A stretch of DNA of 64,000 nucleotides from Druceiella hillmani (lineage: Eukaryota > Arthropoda > Insecta > Lepidoptera > Hepialidae), in NCBI GenBank assembly GCA_039881145.1, contig JAYKKI010000052.1:10485001-10549000 (forward strand), written 5' to 3'. This document shows positions 46,631-56,739 of the stretch, in pieces. Both the position numbers and the translations under genes were made by a program. Under the pieces are notes generated by a model. That model did no database searches and was not told the origin of the DNA. It saw only the letters and a list, made by a program, of their open reading frames with translations. Each line of letters opens with the position of its first letter. Within the stretch, counting starts at the first letter, position 1.

Positions 46631-48459
46631 TGTCAAAGTTCGAGCACCCTTTTTGAAAACCTTTTGTATAAGATAGAAATATGTTCTATAAAGCTTTGAA
46701 AACTTTGAGATCATTGGTTATACTAATTGCTAACCATCAAGTACAAAGATATGGCTTGAAAAGGTAGTCTGTAAATATCTGCAATCTCACTTTAAAATTA
46801 TAACTAGCTCAAAAAGTAACACATAAGTGTTACGGTGACAGTGATATTTCAAGACTAATAAAATGGTAAAATATCCAAATATTTTTTCCCTCATCGTGAA
46901 TATCTTCCATCATATCCACAAAGTTATTGGAAATTCGTTAAATTAGACAAAAAAGAGCACTTGAGTTATCGAAGACCGTCCGATTACACAGGACGTTGTT
47001 ATATTAGTATAGGACGGGTTTCTATTGGTTTCTAAGTACAAATGTTTGATTATAATCATATATTTTTATCTTATCCCTGTCTCAAAATACACTATTTCAA
47101 TATTACCGAAAAAGTTACTTATCCTGCATTGCACACACACCGAACACCGCGCGGCATCATCAAAACGATGCGTGACACTCCAAACACCCTATTGGGTTTT
47201 AAATAGTGTATTAGTAATGCGAGTATTATTTCGCAGAAAGAAAAAAGTATACTGGTACTTTAGAGTTCTTCTCACGGTTATTTTACGTGGAGGTTTTATT
47301 TTTGATAATGGAACGTTTATATATAAATATAATAAAAAATAACAATAAATATTTTGTTATTTGAAAAACTAATTATTTCGCCGCAATTTTTCGTCTTGTA
47401 TTTATGAGAGGAATACAAAAAATTCTTACATTCTGAGTGTTATAATTGATTTTAGCCATTATTGTATAAATAGTTAATTGACTGACAAAAACGTTGAGCA
47501 TTTCACTAACTATAACTAGCTATACCCGAGTTTTTTAAATCTATTCTTGGAGAAAACAACTGAAAATCAAACAATTATTATAATAAAAAGAAACATGCAC
47601 ATGTTCGATATAAATTGTTACTTACATCCAAAACAAAGTTTTTAACCGACGAAATAATGCACATAATGTATAAACTCCAGTCTAATACGGATAATAGATC
47701 GTGGTGAAAGTTGGAAAGTTGTAAATTACTACAGAACTTTTTTTGACGTTCTGAAAAGTCTCGTAAGATATCGCGTCCGTTGATCATGATATAAAAGGTC
47801 GAAGGTCATGAAAATCGGTTTTTATAAAATACCTCGCTTTCTGTCCTTCCATTTCATTAGAGGTCATTAGAAAAATTGTAGAGCATAAAATTCTCTCCCA
47901 AGTTTGATTCCATGCTTTTTTATGTAATTAACCGTTTTCGTGCTTTAGCGAGGACAGTGAGAAATGTGCGCCATTCACAGGTTTCTTATAAAATTCATGT
48001 CAATAGCCATAGTAGTTTGCGAGTCAATTCCATCCATAAAGAGTAATCGACAAAATATTTTTTTTTGAGATTGAATTCATGTTAGTAATAGAATACGCAC
48101 ACGGAAAAGTATTCAAAAACCGAAAATTCTAATATCATGGAGAGACAATTTAATTTTATTGACTCGTACGATTGTTTTCTTGACTATGTGTGAAGCGGTA
48201 AGTAAGAGAAAAACTGGGCAGCAAAAGAGCCTTTATTTCACCTTATATCATTATATTAATATGTAAGATGAAAATCGATAAACTGCCTTACTTTCGAAAA
48301 GTGTCACATCTAAGTTTTCACATCTAAGCTTTTAAAATCCATATTGCCACTTGCTATAAAAGAAAATAATTTTCCATTATCTTAACGGGTTATTAAACAA
48401 AAATGGAGAAAAGATAAAGAATACTAAAAATAACTTTCCAGCAATAAACGTACCGATAC
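46631..48459. other. AT-rich intergenic stretch
   Basis: A short inverted repeat joins aaatacactattt (47,083-47,095) with aaatagtgtatt (47,199-47,210); between them lies a slightly GC-rich segment with accgcgcggcatcatcaaaac. A 105-residue ORF (47,025-47,342) covers it but is unrecognised. No other feature seen. Confidence 0.5.
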
Positions 48460-49080
48460 TCACTGCTGCCTTACGTCAGCAGTCGAAACTCGTAACCCTA
48501 AAGCTCTACTTTACAGCGCCAATATAAACTTGCTAATTATTGACTCTCAAAAAAGCATAAAAGCTCACTCGATCGCCGACGGGGGCCAGTCAATTGCCCA
48601 CCCATTACAGTAATAGCAGCGAATCCCACTTTTTAATTACCGCAAGTCGTAGCGAATCATTTATTTCCTTGCTCTTTAACGTCTATTTGGTATTTATTTA
48701 TTCCGAGTCGGGTAAAATTAAAAATACGACCAGTCGGCGCGTGCACAATGGGCGAAATGGTCCGAGTCTGAAAAATGATCATTAGGTTGCGGCGGCGGCC
48801 TTTCAAGTAACCTTTCGAGTATCGGCACCTGGCGGCCGCTCATTTGCAAATGCGACCGTTCGCGCAGCGGCCATTTATTTCCATCATTGTAGAGTTTTGT
48901 CAGCGCCCATTTAAATACATAAGTTCGCCTAAAGGTCCCTTCCCGCCCAAGTCACGTTTGAATGACGCGTGAGTGCTGAAAGGTTTTTTTAATCTTGGTA
49001 ATTGCGAGTAATTAAATTGAACGTGCAATGAAGGCATAACCTCAAGAAGGTTACGATGATATACAAAGGAATGCAAGTTT
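48460..49080. other. GC-rich island D with a CATTTGCAAATG palindrome
   Basis: The longest GC- and CpG-rich non-repetitive block in the window. It includes ggttgcggcggcggcc (48,786-48,801), a GCGGCCGC site (48,832-48,839) and, next to it, the 12-bp palindrome catttgcaaatg (48,841-48,852), which contains an octamer-like POU site. Homeodomain-type TAAT cores surround it. Only a 63-residue ORF is present. It looks like a candidate enhancer or conserved non-coding element; binding is inferred from motifs only. Confidence 0.45.
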
Positions 49081-50713
49081 ATTCGTAAATGCGCTTCGAG
49101 ATACCGTTGACAATTTAACTTTATTTTTAATTAGCGATACCTTGCTATTTCATCTGCATGGAATTACGAAATCCAAGTTCATTACGCAAGTTATGAACTT
49201 GCATTTCGTAATTCTGCAAGTTTTAATGTGTTTATTTTGTGCTCTCATATTAGACAATAATAATTAGTTTATTTTAAATCCAGCACGAGTCGAACTGCGG
49301 CCCCTCCTTCCCCACTGCTCATGCCCCTGCTCCCTCCCTGCAGTCAAGCGCTACCCGCCATTTGTATAGATTTTGTGTAATATTCTACCTAAATTTTCAT
49401 CATCATAACTTTGGAACCGTTTAAAATGTCACATGAAACTAAATTAAATTTATTCCGGAGTCAATAGCCTCAATGGGGTAAATGGCCTCAATGGGGTCAA
49501 TAGTTATGTCAATAACCTTACTAGTTTACTAGTTAAATCCGTTCACACATAGTGGTAGAGAGAAACACAATTTTTTTTAAAATAGATTCGTTTCAGTAAT
49601 TATCCAATATGCAAACGGAAAAGTATTCAAAAGCAGACATTTTTTTAAATTTAAAACTGTGGCATAATTTCAACTCCAAAATTATTTTCTTTCAATTTTG
49701 AGCCACGTAGTTTGGGATTTATTACCAAAAATACGCAAAAAAGTACCCCACCCCCCATTTACAAGCCCAAAATAAAAAATTACACGCAAAATATAATAAA
49801 ACGTTTAGAGAAAAAATAAAACTTCTAACTTTTTTGCCTCTGAATCGTTAATCACCGTGTAAATATGTATATATTAATATAACTTATAAATTTAGCTTTG
49901 CAATTCACATTATTCGAGGTAAGGAACCCTCGGCGCGCGAGTGCTACTCACACTTGACAGATTTTATTTAACTTGGAACGTAATAAATCCCTTTATTGTA
50001 CCTAAGACCAGAATCAATATTGTCCATTAAAATATGTTTGTCTATTTTTATAAAATCGTTTTTCATCATTAAATATTTTGGGAACATTTTGTGTTTGGAA
50101 ACTAGAATAATAACAGTATTTTCCAAAAATTAGGAATGTAATCTACAAACCTACTAATATAGACGTAATAATACTGTTGTAGAATTGAAAGTTAGATCGA
50201 GCATATTCTAAAGTATACGCCGACAAAGCCACGGGTAACAGCTATCAAAATATAATAACAAACTTATTTTCCAAGGTTTTGCACTGAAAATATATTCCAG
50301 CAAAAACAATTTTTTCAATAACCCATACTGACAAATTTGTAAAAATAAAAAACATGTAAAAAGACAATTATAATTAATTAATAACTTAGGAAATCGTATC
50401 GAATAGAAATTGCACAACCCTTTGGATATCGCTCAAGCATCTAATTAGTGTCGCGCAGGCTTAGGATCTATTATATCTGTTGTACATTGGCTATTATCAC
50501 ACTTATGTCACTTAAAAATTAACTAAGAGCCTGATTCTTTTTTTAATAGTATTTAAGACACGTAAGGAGAAATTCTCACATATTCTGTACGTTAAATTCA
50601 CTGCAATAAACATTTAACCAACTTATCAAAAAAACTGGACCTCCAGCAAAATTATTCACGTTCAACTCGACCTTTCCACCTAGAGCTGCGGCACAGTACT
50701 CAACCCTATCGGT
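49081..50713. other. Intergenic stretch
   Basis: A GC-rich patch at 49,290-49,360 (ggcccctccttccccac) and short tcaatggggtaaatggcc-type direct repeats at 49,460-49,515 are the only structure. A 69-residue minus-strand ORF (50,208-50,417) is unassigned. Confidence 0.5.
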
Positions 50714-50918
50714 CCACCATCCGCTGTCCGGTAAATAACTTTTCCCCACACAAGTCCGGCTGCGGGATAACCATACATCATCGTTACATTCGCTACGATG
50801 AGTTCAAACGTCTCCCGTAATCGCAAACCATTATTTTCCCTCGTAGTCTTCTCTAATAATGTTATTCAATGAGCATTCGGCTAACATTTGCGGACGCGAG
50901 AAGTAATGAGGTTTTCTA
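50714..50918. repeat. GC-rich duplicated element E1
   Basis: About 205 bp match 54,156-54,362 in the same orientation at roughly 75-80% by eye. Shared blocks include tccggtaaataa / tccggttaataa, gataaccatacatca / gataatcatacatca, ttcaaacgtctc, accattattttcc, attcaatgagcac/t and aacatttgcgga. The match is nearly gap-free but stops occur in every frame of at least one copy, so it is probably non-coding. Surroundings are A/T-rich and unrelated. Confidence 0.85.
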
Positions 50919-51009
50919 CCCTATTTCCCTTTTTCATTGTAATATGTTACGTAACAATAATTTCTGTTGCGCAATTCGATGTGAACGTCAAATATTATTG
51001 TTGAAAGTA

Positions 51010-51500
51010 GTTTAATACTAATCGAATGCCCTTTATTGTCTGACTTTTTTTAAGAATATCAAGTTCATAAATAATACTGCCTTATTGTACAGGGTTGCCA
51101 ATTTAAACACATATTATAAAGATATAACAAGGGACGTGCCTGTTATTCATACAGATGGATCTGTGATATCGCACAGGTGTCTGTGTGTATGTCGGTCACA
51201 GCCTTTTTTCTCAGCAATCGCTAGACATAGAAACTTGAAATAATCGTTAGTATTCGTTAAATACTAATGGAATGCCCTATATTGTCTCAGACATTTGTTT
51301 TAAAATATCAAGTTCATAAATAATACTGTCTTATTGTACAGAGATGGCAACTTAAACACATACTATAAAGATGTAACAAGGGACGTGCGTATTATTCATA
51401 CAGATGGATCTGTGATAACGCACAGGTGTCTGTGTGTATGTCTGTCTGTTTTACTCAGAAATCGCTTGACGTAGTAACTTTAATTTTTCCTTAGTAATAA
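51010..51500. repeat. ~246-bp direct duplication
   Basis: A unit beginning near aatactaatcgaatgccc (51,014) recurs from 51,260 with high similarity through aagggacgtgc, cagatggatctgtgat and cgcacaggtgtctgtgtg to a ctcagaaatcgcttgacg end. The end block belongs to the dispersed family also seen at 3,271-3,310 and 60,930-60,975. Confidence 0.92.
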
Positions 51501-52018
51501 AACAAATATCTCGCTAATAAGCATTTAAAATTTCAGGGGAGATAAATTAACTACCTGAAAATGTTTTTTTAAATTCCATATATAGCGCCGGGTATCATTT
51601 GAAAAGGTTAACAAGGGACGTAATTTCTAGGGTATAAATTTTTTTTACATAATTTTCGGTATGATATCTTCAGAGCTATACTGAAAAATATCTGAAAAAA
51701 GGGGTTGCTTTTTTCCGAAACTTCTCAGCCTGAATTTATAAAAAAATAGATTTAGATATTTTTAGAAATTTACCCTTAAATGTTTAAAAGTACTAAATGC
51801 GTAAAAGTGGTATGTGCGTGCAGAATTGTCATATAGTTCCGTAACATATTCTGTGCGTCACACTAAGTATATTTGAAGTGTATTTCTGTAAAAAAATTAA
51901 TTTTTTATCTTTGATATCGCCATTTCAATAGCTTTTTTTTTCAGAAATAGTTAGAATTTTTATGTAGTTCCTTAACATTTTCTACTCAGTTTGATGGACA
52001 GAATCACCATAATCGTTA
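51501..52018. other. AT-rich stretch
   Basis: Resembles decayed dispersed-repeat sequence (caagggacgtaatttc near 51,610 recalls the block in the 246-bp unit) but no boundary could be set. Confidence 0.4.
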
Positions 52019-52420
52019 TCATCAGTAGCTAGACAGTCCTCGGTGGACTCTGGCCATGTTCAAGCAAACTGTTCCAAACTCTCCTTCTGGGCGATTTCCA
52101 GTTTGTTATGTTGAGAGCATCGAAAACACTTTGTAAGCATCATCAACCGCCCATCTTAATTTAGGTCTTCCTCTTACTCTAGCGTCAGTTGATTTGGCCT
52201 GAAAAAAATGTTTTGTCGTTCTATCTTCCTTCATTCTAATTACATGGCCGGCCCACTTTATGCGTTAATTTTTTATAAATTTTATTATATCTGGTTCTTT
52301 AAATAAGCGATAAAGTTCGGCATTAGTTCTCCTTCTCCAAAACCCTTTGTCAAAGAACCCACCAAAGATAGATTTGAGGATTTTTTGTTCAAAAATTGCA
52401 AGGAGCAATATCACATCAAC
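52019..52420 (-). pseudogene. LINE reverse-transcriptase C-terminal fragment 3
   Basis: Minus-strand translation across frames gives FWRRRTNAELYRLFKEPDI, then KWAGHVIRM, then ARVRGRPKLRWADDAYK, and closes with NMARVHRGLSS before a stop near 52,020. These are the LY...DI, RW.GHV.RM and GRP..RW.DDV blocks that end many insect endonuclease/reverse-transcriptase LINEs. After the stop, the minus strand continues as gatgataacgattatgg, a tail style often seen on such elements. The catalytic RT region is absent, so this is a 5'-truncated, decayed copy. Confidence 0.87.
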
Positions 52421-53587
52421 CTGTATATACAATCAAAACCAATTTCTAGTAGATTTACATTATTCGACTAAAATTGTAAAGAATGTTCTGAAAATACTAA
52501 AATGTGATATCCTTGTCAAAAATGGAGATGTTCTCAAATATAATCATATTGCTATTTGTATCTCTTAATCTCTTTCCAGTATAACGACATGTTTGATGAA
52601 TTATTGTCCTTTATTGGCTCACAAAATATTTTTCTATGATGAGTAGTCGGATAATAAAGAAAATTAAACTGATAGAGCTAAATGTACATTATAAACTAAT
52701 TTACCAGTTCTTCAAAATATTTGGTAATTACCCTATCACAAATATATTATTTAACCGGTTTAATTATTTCTCTAAATTTCCTACAATGATTGCGGCTATA
52801 ACAGCTATTTGCGAATATTACTTCAAAAAGGCTGTATCGTATATATCTGTGAACACTTTCAATGCTTGAAAAAATCGTGCAGGCCCAAATCAATGTAATT
52901 GTCTTACACAAAACTTTGCAATACGAAAGTTAATTGTATATATTATAGAATTATATAATAATTTTCTTGATCGTGTAGTTTTGAAAATAAGGGGATTTCT
53001 CTTTTGAATCATTTTTCTTGAAATACAATAAAGATACAAGTATATTTTGATAACCGCATCACATTTGTAAAAACATAAGAATAGAACTCACACTACGAAG
53101 GATCCGTTCACAATATTTTTCCTATTGAATTATTTACAAATATTAATATTTCAAAACGTAAATGTATAGCTTATTATATCTTTCGTGGGCGTAAAACATG
53201 GTGTATATTTAAAAAATTATGACGACTAGGATCACAGCTATAGTTCTCCTACAACCAAATAAATAAACTAAACCCGTTAATAAGCGGGAAAATATTTTTT
53301 GGCATGTTTCTATAATATCTCTGAAGATGTACTATCTAAAATTATGAAAGAGACCCTTGTTATTAGCCGTTTCAAACTATACCCAACACTATACATCGAA
53401 ATTTAAAAAAAATCTGATTGGAAATATGCCCCCAAAAAATTTCCCTAAAATATTTTTAAATGTTAGCTACCAACATATTTGCGAGTTAATATGCTTTATT
53501 GCTATGCCAAATTTCACGTTTCTGCATCAATTGTTTTCTGGGAAAAACGTCTGTAACAGACAGGCACACAAACAGCAGTAATCTTCT
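52421..53587. other. AT-rich intergenic stretch
   Basis: Three plus-strand ORFs of 73-77 residues are unassigned. The end (53,540-53,580) has gtaacagacaggcacacaaac, a dispersed-repeat-like tail. Confidence 0.5.
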
Positions 53588-53895
53588 CAATTAAATGAAA
53601 CTACATGATGTAGTATTATTTCTACTTTCTTTAATTTCTTTATCACGACCTAGGTTTCGTTGTATTACAACATCTTCAGGTGGGATATTATCGGTATCAG
53701 GTGGGTTATATAAATGCTGTTGGTTGTTCCTAAGAGTTAATCTTTGCTAATATCCCACCTGAATATGTTGTAATACAACAAAACCTAGGTCGTGGTAAAG
53801 AAATTAAAGGAAGTAGAAATAATACTACATCACGTAGTTTCATTTAATTGTGAATAATGAATTTCTACAAAATTAACGCCAAATATATTCAATAA
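53588..53895. mobile_element. Palindromic ribozyme-bearing repeat, copy 3
   Basis: Inverted arms run from caattaaatgaaactac (53,588) to gtagtttcatttaattg (53,850), 263 bp. The centre carries an extra segment at 53,695-53,735. To the right, 53,851-53,895 is the reverse complement of the segment left of copies 1 and 4, showing the element reaches past the palindrome. The left arm has an intact hammerhead-like core on the minus strand. The right arm, on the plus strand, has G-to-U and G-to-A changes at invariant core positions. Confidence 0.8.
53644..53683 (-). ncRNA. Hammerhead-ribozyme-like motif (copy 3, left arm)
   Basis: On the minus strand: CCAC, CUGAAGA (53,679-53,673), extra U, GUUGU-AAU-ACAAC, GAAA (53,658-53,655), self-complementary ACCUAGGU, cleavage-site C at 53,647, then GUG. 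Stem I has three pairs before an A replaces the fourth G. All invariant core bases apart from the inserted U are present. The matching right arm at 53,757-53,797 has lost two invariant G residues and is probably dead. Confidence 0.55.
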
Positions 53896-54155
53896 CAGTG
53901 ATCTTATTAGAGTTTGGTTTTTCCTTTTGATTTAAAATTTTAAAATCGAGCGGAAATCATCCAAAAATACTAAGAATTATCTTAGTATTTTTGGATGATT
54001 ACTTCTCCACTCTGAATATAATAAGAGTGCATATTCTACAAAAAAGAAAGAAAATTTTTGTAATACATTAGCATCTCTTACCTGACCTGTCAGAAAATCT
54101 GAATCCGATATGAAATTGTAGACAATAAGCGTTTACCGTTCACCTCATCGAGCGA
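53896..54155. other. Spacer with a long perfect hairpin
   Basis: Apart from the hairpin at 53,955-54,000, no feature is recognised. Confidence 0.5.
53955..54000. repeat. Perfect 21-bp-arm hairpin, 4-base loop
   Basis: The arm aatcatccaaaaatactaag plus a (53,955-53,975) and its exact reverse complement (53,980-54,000) are separated by atta. It is too short for a standard animal microRNA precursor and may be the palindromic core of a small transposon or a replication-slippage product. Confidence 0.95.
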
Positions 54156-54362
54156 CCATTACATCCTCTTTCCGGTTAATAATTTTTCCCAGTCGGGTTC
54201 GCCAGGGGATAATCATACATCAACATTTTATCCGCTGAAATGGTTTCAAACGTCTCTCATAATCGCGAACCATTATTTTCCACGCGAGTCCTTCCCGAAT
54301 AATACCATTCAATGAGCACTCGGGATAACATTTGCGGATACGAAAAGTAATGAGATTTTCTC
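54156..54362. repeat. GC-rich duplicated element E2
   Basis: Diverged direct copy of 50,714-50,918. It lies between the two inverted palindromic repeats (copies 3 and 4). It keeps the ttcaaacgtctc, accattattttcc, ttcaatgagcac and aacatttgcgga blocks. Confidence 0.85.
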
Positions 54363-54824
54363 TAGTATTGTCTTTGACAATATTATAACGATAAATAGCC
54401 TCTCACTGATAACATCGAAATTATCAGAGGCCAAAGAAAACATATTGGCATTTTCTGAAATTGGAAAAATATTGTTTTCTGTTCGAGAAAATATAAATCG
54501 ATATTTTATGAAAATAATAAAGAATAATATACTTATAGTTGATAAAATAATAATAACCGAGTTTGCAATGATTACTTCAGTCGCTGATAAAACCGCTAAA
54601 ACCGCTGATAAAAAGTGGGGAAGCAAATTGTTTCAAATATTGGGTAACTATTAGTTATAAAAGAATTTGATGAACCATGATAAAAGTGAAGTATATGCAG
54701 CTATATAAATAACATTTAATAGTTAATTATATCGTGGTTGTTATAGGCCGTTATTTTTTCTTTATTTCTTAACTTATTAACAAGATACATCAATTTCGAC
54801 TTTAACAAATGCAACAATTCTTGA
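54363..54824. other. AT-rich stretch with overlapping unassigned ORFs
   Basis: A 105-residue minus-strand frame (54,309-54,626) rich in hydrophobic residues overlaps a 69-residue plus-strand frame (54,445-54,654). Neither resembles a known protein, and the first begins inside the duplicated element, so both are probably chance ORFs. Confidence 0.45.
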
Positions 54825-54917
54825 ATATATTTGGCGCTAATTTTATAGAAATTCACTATTCACAATTAAATGAAACTACGTGATGTAGTATTATTTCTAC
54901 TTTCTTTAATTTCTTTA

Positions 54918-54959
54918 CCACGACCTAGGTTTCATTGTATTACAACATCTTCAGATGGG
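54918..54959 (-). ncRNA. Hammerhead-ribozyme-like motif (copy 4, left arm)
   Basis: On the minus strand: CCAU, CUGAAGA (54,954-54,948), extra U, GUUGU-AAU-ACAAU, GAAA (54,933-54,930), ACCUAGGU, cleavage-site C at 54,922, GUGG. Stem I starts with a G-U wobble, then three Watson-Crick pairs; stem II starts with a G-U wobble. Confidence 0.5.
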
Positions 54960-54986
54960 CTATTGGCAAAGATCTTTGCTAATAGC

Positions 54987-55027
54987 CCACCTGAAGATGT
55001 TATAATACAACGAAACCTAAGTCGTGG
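54987..55027 (+). ncRNA. Hammerhead-ribozyme-like motif (copy 4, right arm)
   Basis: On the plus strand: CCAC, CTGAAGA (54,991-54,997), extra T, stem II GTTAT/ACAAC with one A-C mismatch, GAAA (55,012-55,015), stem III ACC/AGT with one mismatch, cleavage-site C at 55,023, GTGG. The core is intact; the stems are slightly decayed. Confidence 0.5.
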
Positions 55028-55082
55028 TAAAAAATTTAAAGAAATTGGAAATAATACTACATCACGTAGTTTCATTTAATTG

Positions 55083-56089
55083 TATTATTATTGTTTCGTA
55101 TCTCGTTTAACTTTCTCGAATGGTATCACGTTACAAAATAACAAACAATTTTAATAGAATAAATATTTAAAAAATTAAAAGAATGTTAGTTTTACTATAA
55201 AAATTTTAACGACTATGTCATAATATAAAATATAATAAATTTTATATATTAAATAAGAGCAAAAAAAACACTTATACAGGCCAGTGACTAAATCAACCGC
55301 ATGACACAAGTCGGCCGCTACTGACACAACATACATTCTAATTTAATCATTTAGGCAACCTTAGTTTAATAAATCTCCTAATTAGATAAAAGCCTTATTC
55401 TTCCTATCTTTCTTCGTTAAGTGAAAATATATTTTCAGAGTTTTCCTTTTCCATATTCTAAAAATCTGTTTAGTTTTCAATTACAGTTTATATTTTTGTT
55501 CCATATGTCGTAAAGATATTATTGCTTTACTAATTACTAGGATACAATTATACATAATTAAACAAAGTTTTGGAAAATGTTTCTTACTTCTCTTCTTCCG
55601 AACAATTGAATAAAAAATATTTAAAATAAATATGTAAATTAAACCTGTAAAATATTTGGGATTATCATTGCCCCTAAATTATGTTCATATTTTTTTTATA
55701 AATATGGAGTTTTCTCAACATAATTTAGTTACATTACACTTAATTATTGTTCAAAGTAATATGTAAATCTAACTAAAATAGTTATAAATAATCGGATATT
55801 AAGATAATTGTAACTCATTTGTCACTTTTAACTTAGAGATATATATTATAAAGGGTAATATTGAACTTATGGAAATAATGATTGAATTAATGATATTGCT
55901 TAGGATACTGCATCATCGATGGGTGCACAGGCGGGTGTACACACACACATACATAACCAAGGTCCGCGTAAACAGAAAAAAAAATTCTAAAAACTGTTGT
56001 TTTAGGCTTAATAGCGCTTCTTTAGTAAGTAGCATTTAGTTTTACTTGAAAATATTCAATTTACAGACTCAGTTTCTTTATCATATGTA
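55083..56089. other. AT-rich intergenic stretch
   Basis: A small patch at 55,905-55,975 (ggtgcacaggcgggtgtac and an ACn run) stands out; no gene or repeat family was assigned. Confidence 0.5.

Positions 56090-56154
<65 letters not shown>
56090..56154. repeat. (AT)n microsatellite
   Basis: About 60 bases of near-perfect AT repeats with one atgtat interruption at the left. Confidence 0.97.
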
Positions 56155-56156
<2 letters not shown>

Positions 56157-56739
56157 AGAGTGGTATGATACGGAAAATTTTACAGTCCCCGCATCATTAT
56201 CTTTTAACGACACAATATCGAAACTTTTAACTTTTCAACCAAATCGCACAGTATTAGTAAAAAAATTATTTTCTTTGCATGTCTAGCCAGTCTCCTATTG
56301 TATTTACAGAAGCCAACTTAAAATACGGTTTGAATAAATAAATTATATAACTTGTGTAAAATTTAGTTCTAGCAGTTATTCCGTTTATGAACGGACAGAC
56401 GACATAATGACAATAATAGATTTGCGTTCCTCCTAGTAGAGAATCTTAATAATGAATATATTTTGATGAATTTAGTTAACGTTTACAATGAGAAATATCA
56501 CAATATAATGAAAACATTTTTTTAAATTCTTTCAGAAGTAAGTGAACCTAATGAATGAATTATTTAGCAAAACAATGAATAATACTGGCAATATGAAAAA
56601 GTTTCTACCTACTTTTTTATCTTGACATACTATCTTCAAAAAACTTTAAGAAAAAAATAATCAGACCGCCAAAATTTAGACTAATAAACCAACAAGAAAA
56701 GATTATAAAATCAAATAAATTAAGTAACATAAGCTAACA
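56155..56739. other. AT-rich spacer
   Basis: A dispersed-repeat-like tail with gaacggacagacgacataatg lies near 56,389-56,410. Nothing else recognised. Confidence 0.45.

Larger units (their letters stand above)
54825..55082. mobile_element. Palindromic ribozyme-bearing repeat, copy 4
   Basis: Inverted arms run from caattaaatgaaactac (54,863) to gtagtttcatttaattg (55,082), 220 bp, with a short centre (ggcaaagatctttgc, itself palindromic). The left flank 54,825-54,862 (cttgaatatatttggcg onwards) belongs to the family. Orientation is opposite to copy 3, so the two face each other across about 930 bp. Confidence 0.82.

Noticed and set aside
50714..50918. E1/E2 as paralogous exons
   Set aside because: Some frames align without gaps, but stops occur in one or both copies and no splice sites or domain are evident.
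53757..53797. Right-arm hammerhead motif of copy 3 as an active ribozyme
   Set aside because: Two invariant core G residues are replaced (CUGAAUA; CAAAA in place of CGAAA), so it was not listed as a ribozyme.
54309..54654. 105-residue hydrophobic minus-strand ORF and overlapping plus-strand ORF
   Set aside because: Composition is A/T-driven, no domain is recognisable, and the frame overlaps the duplicated GC-rich element.
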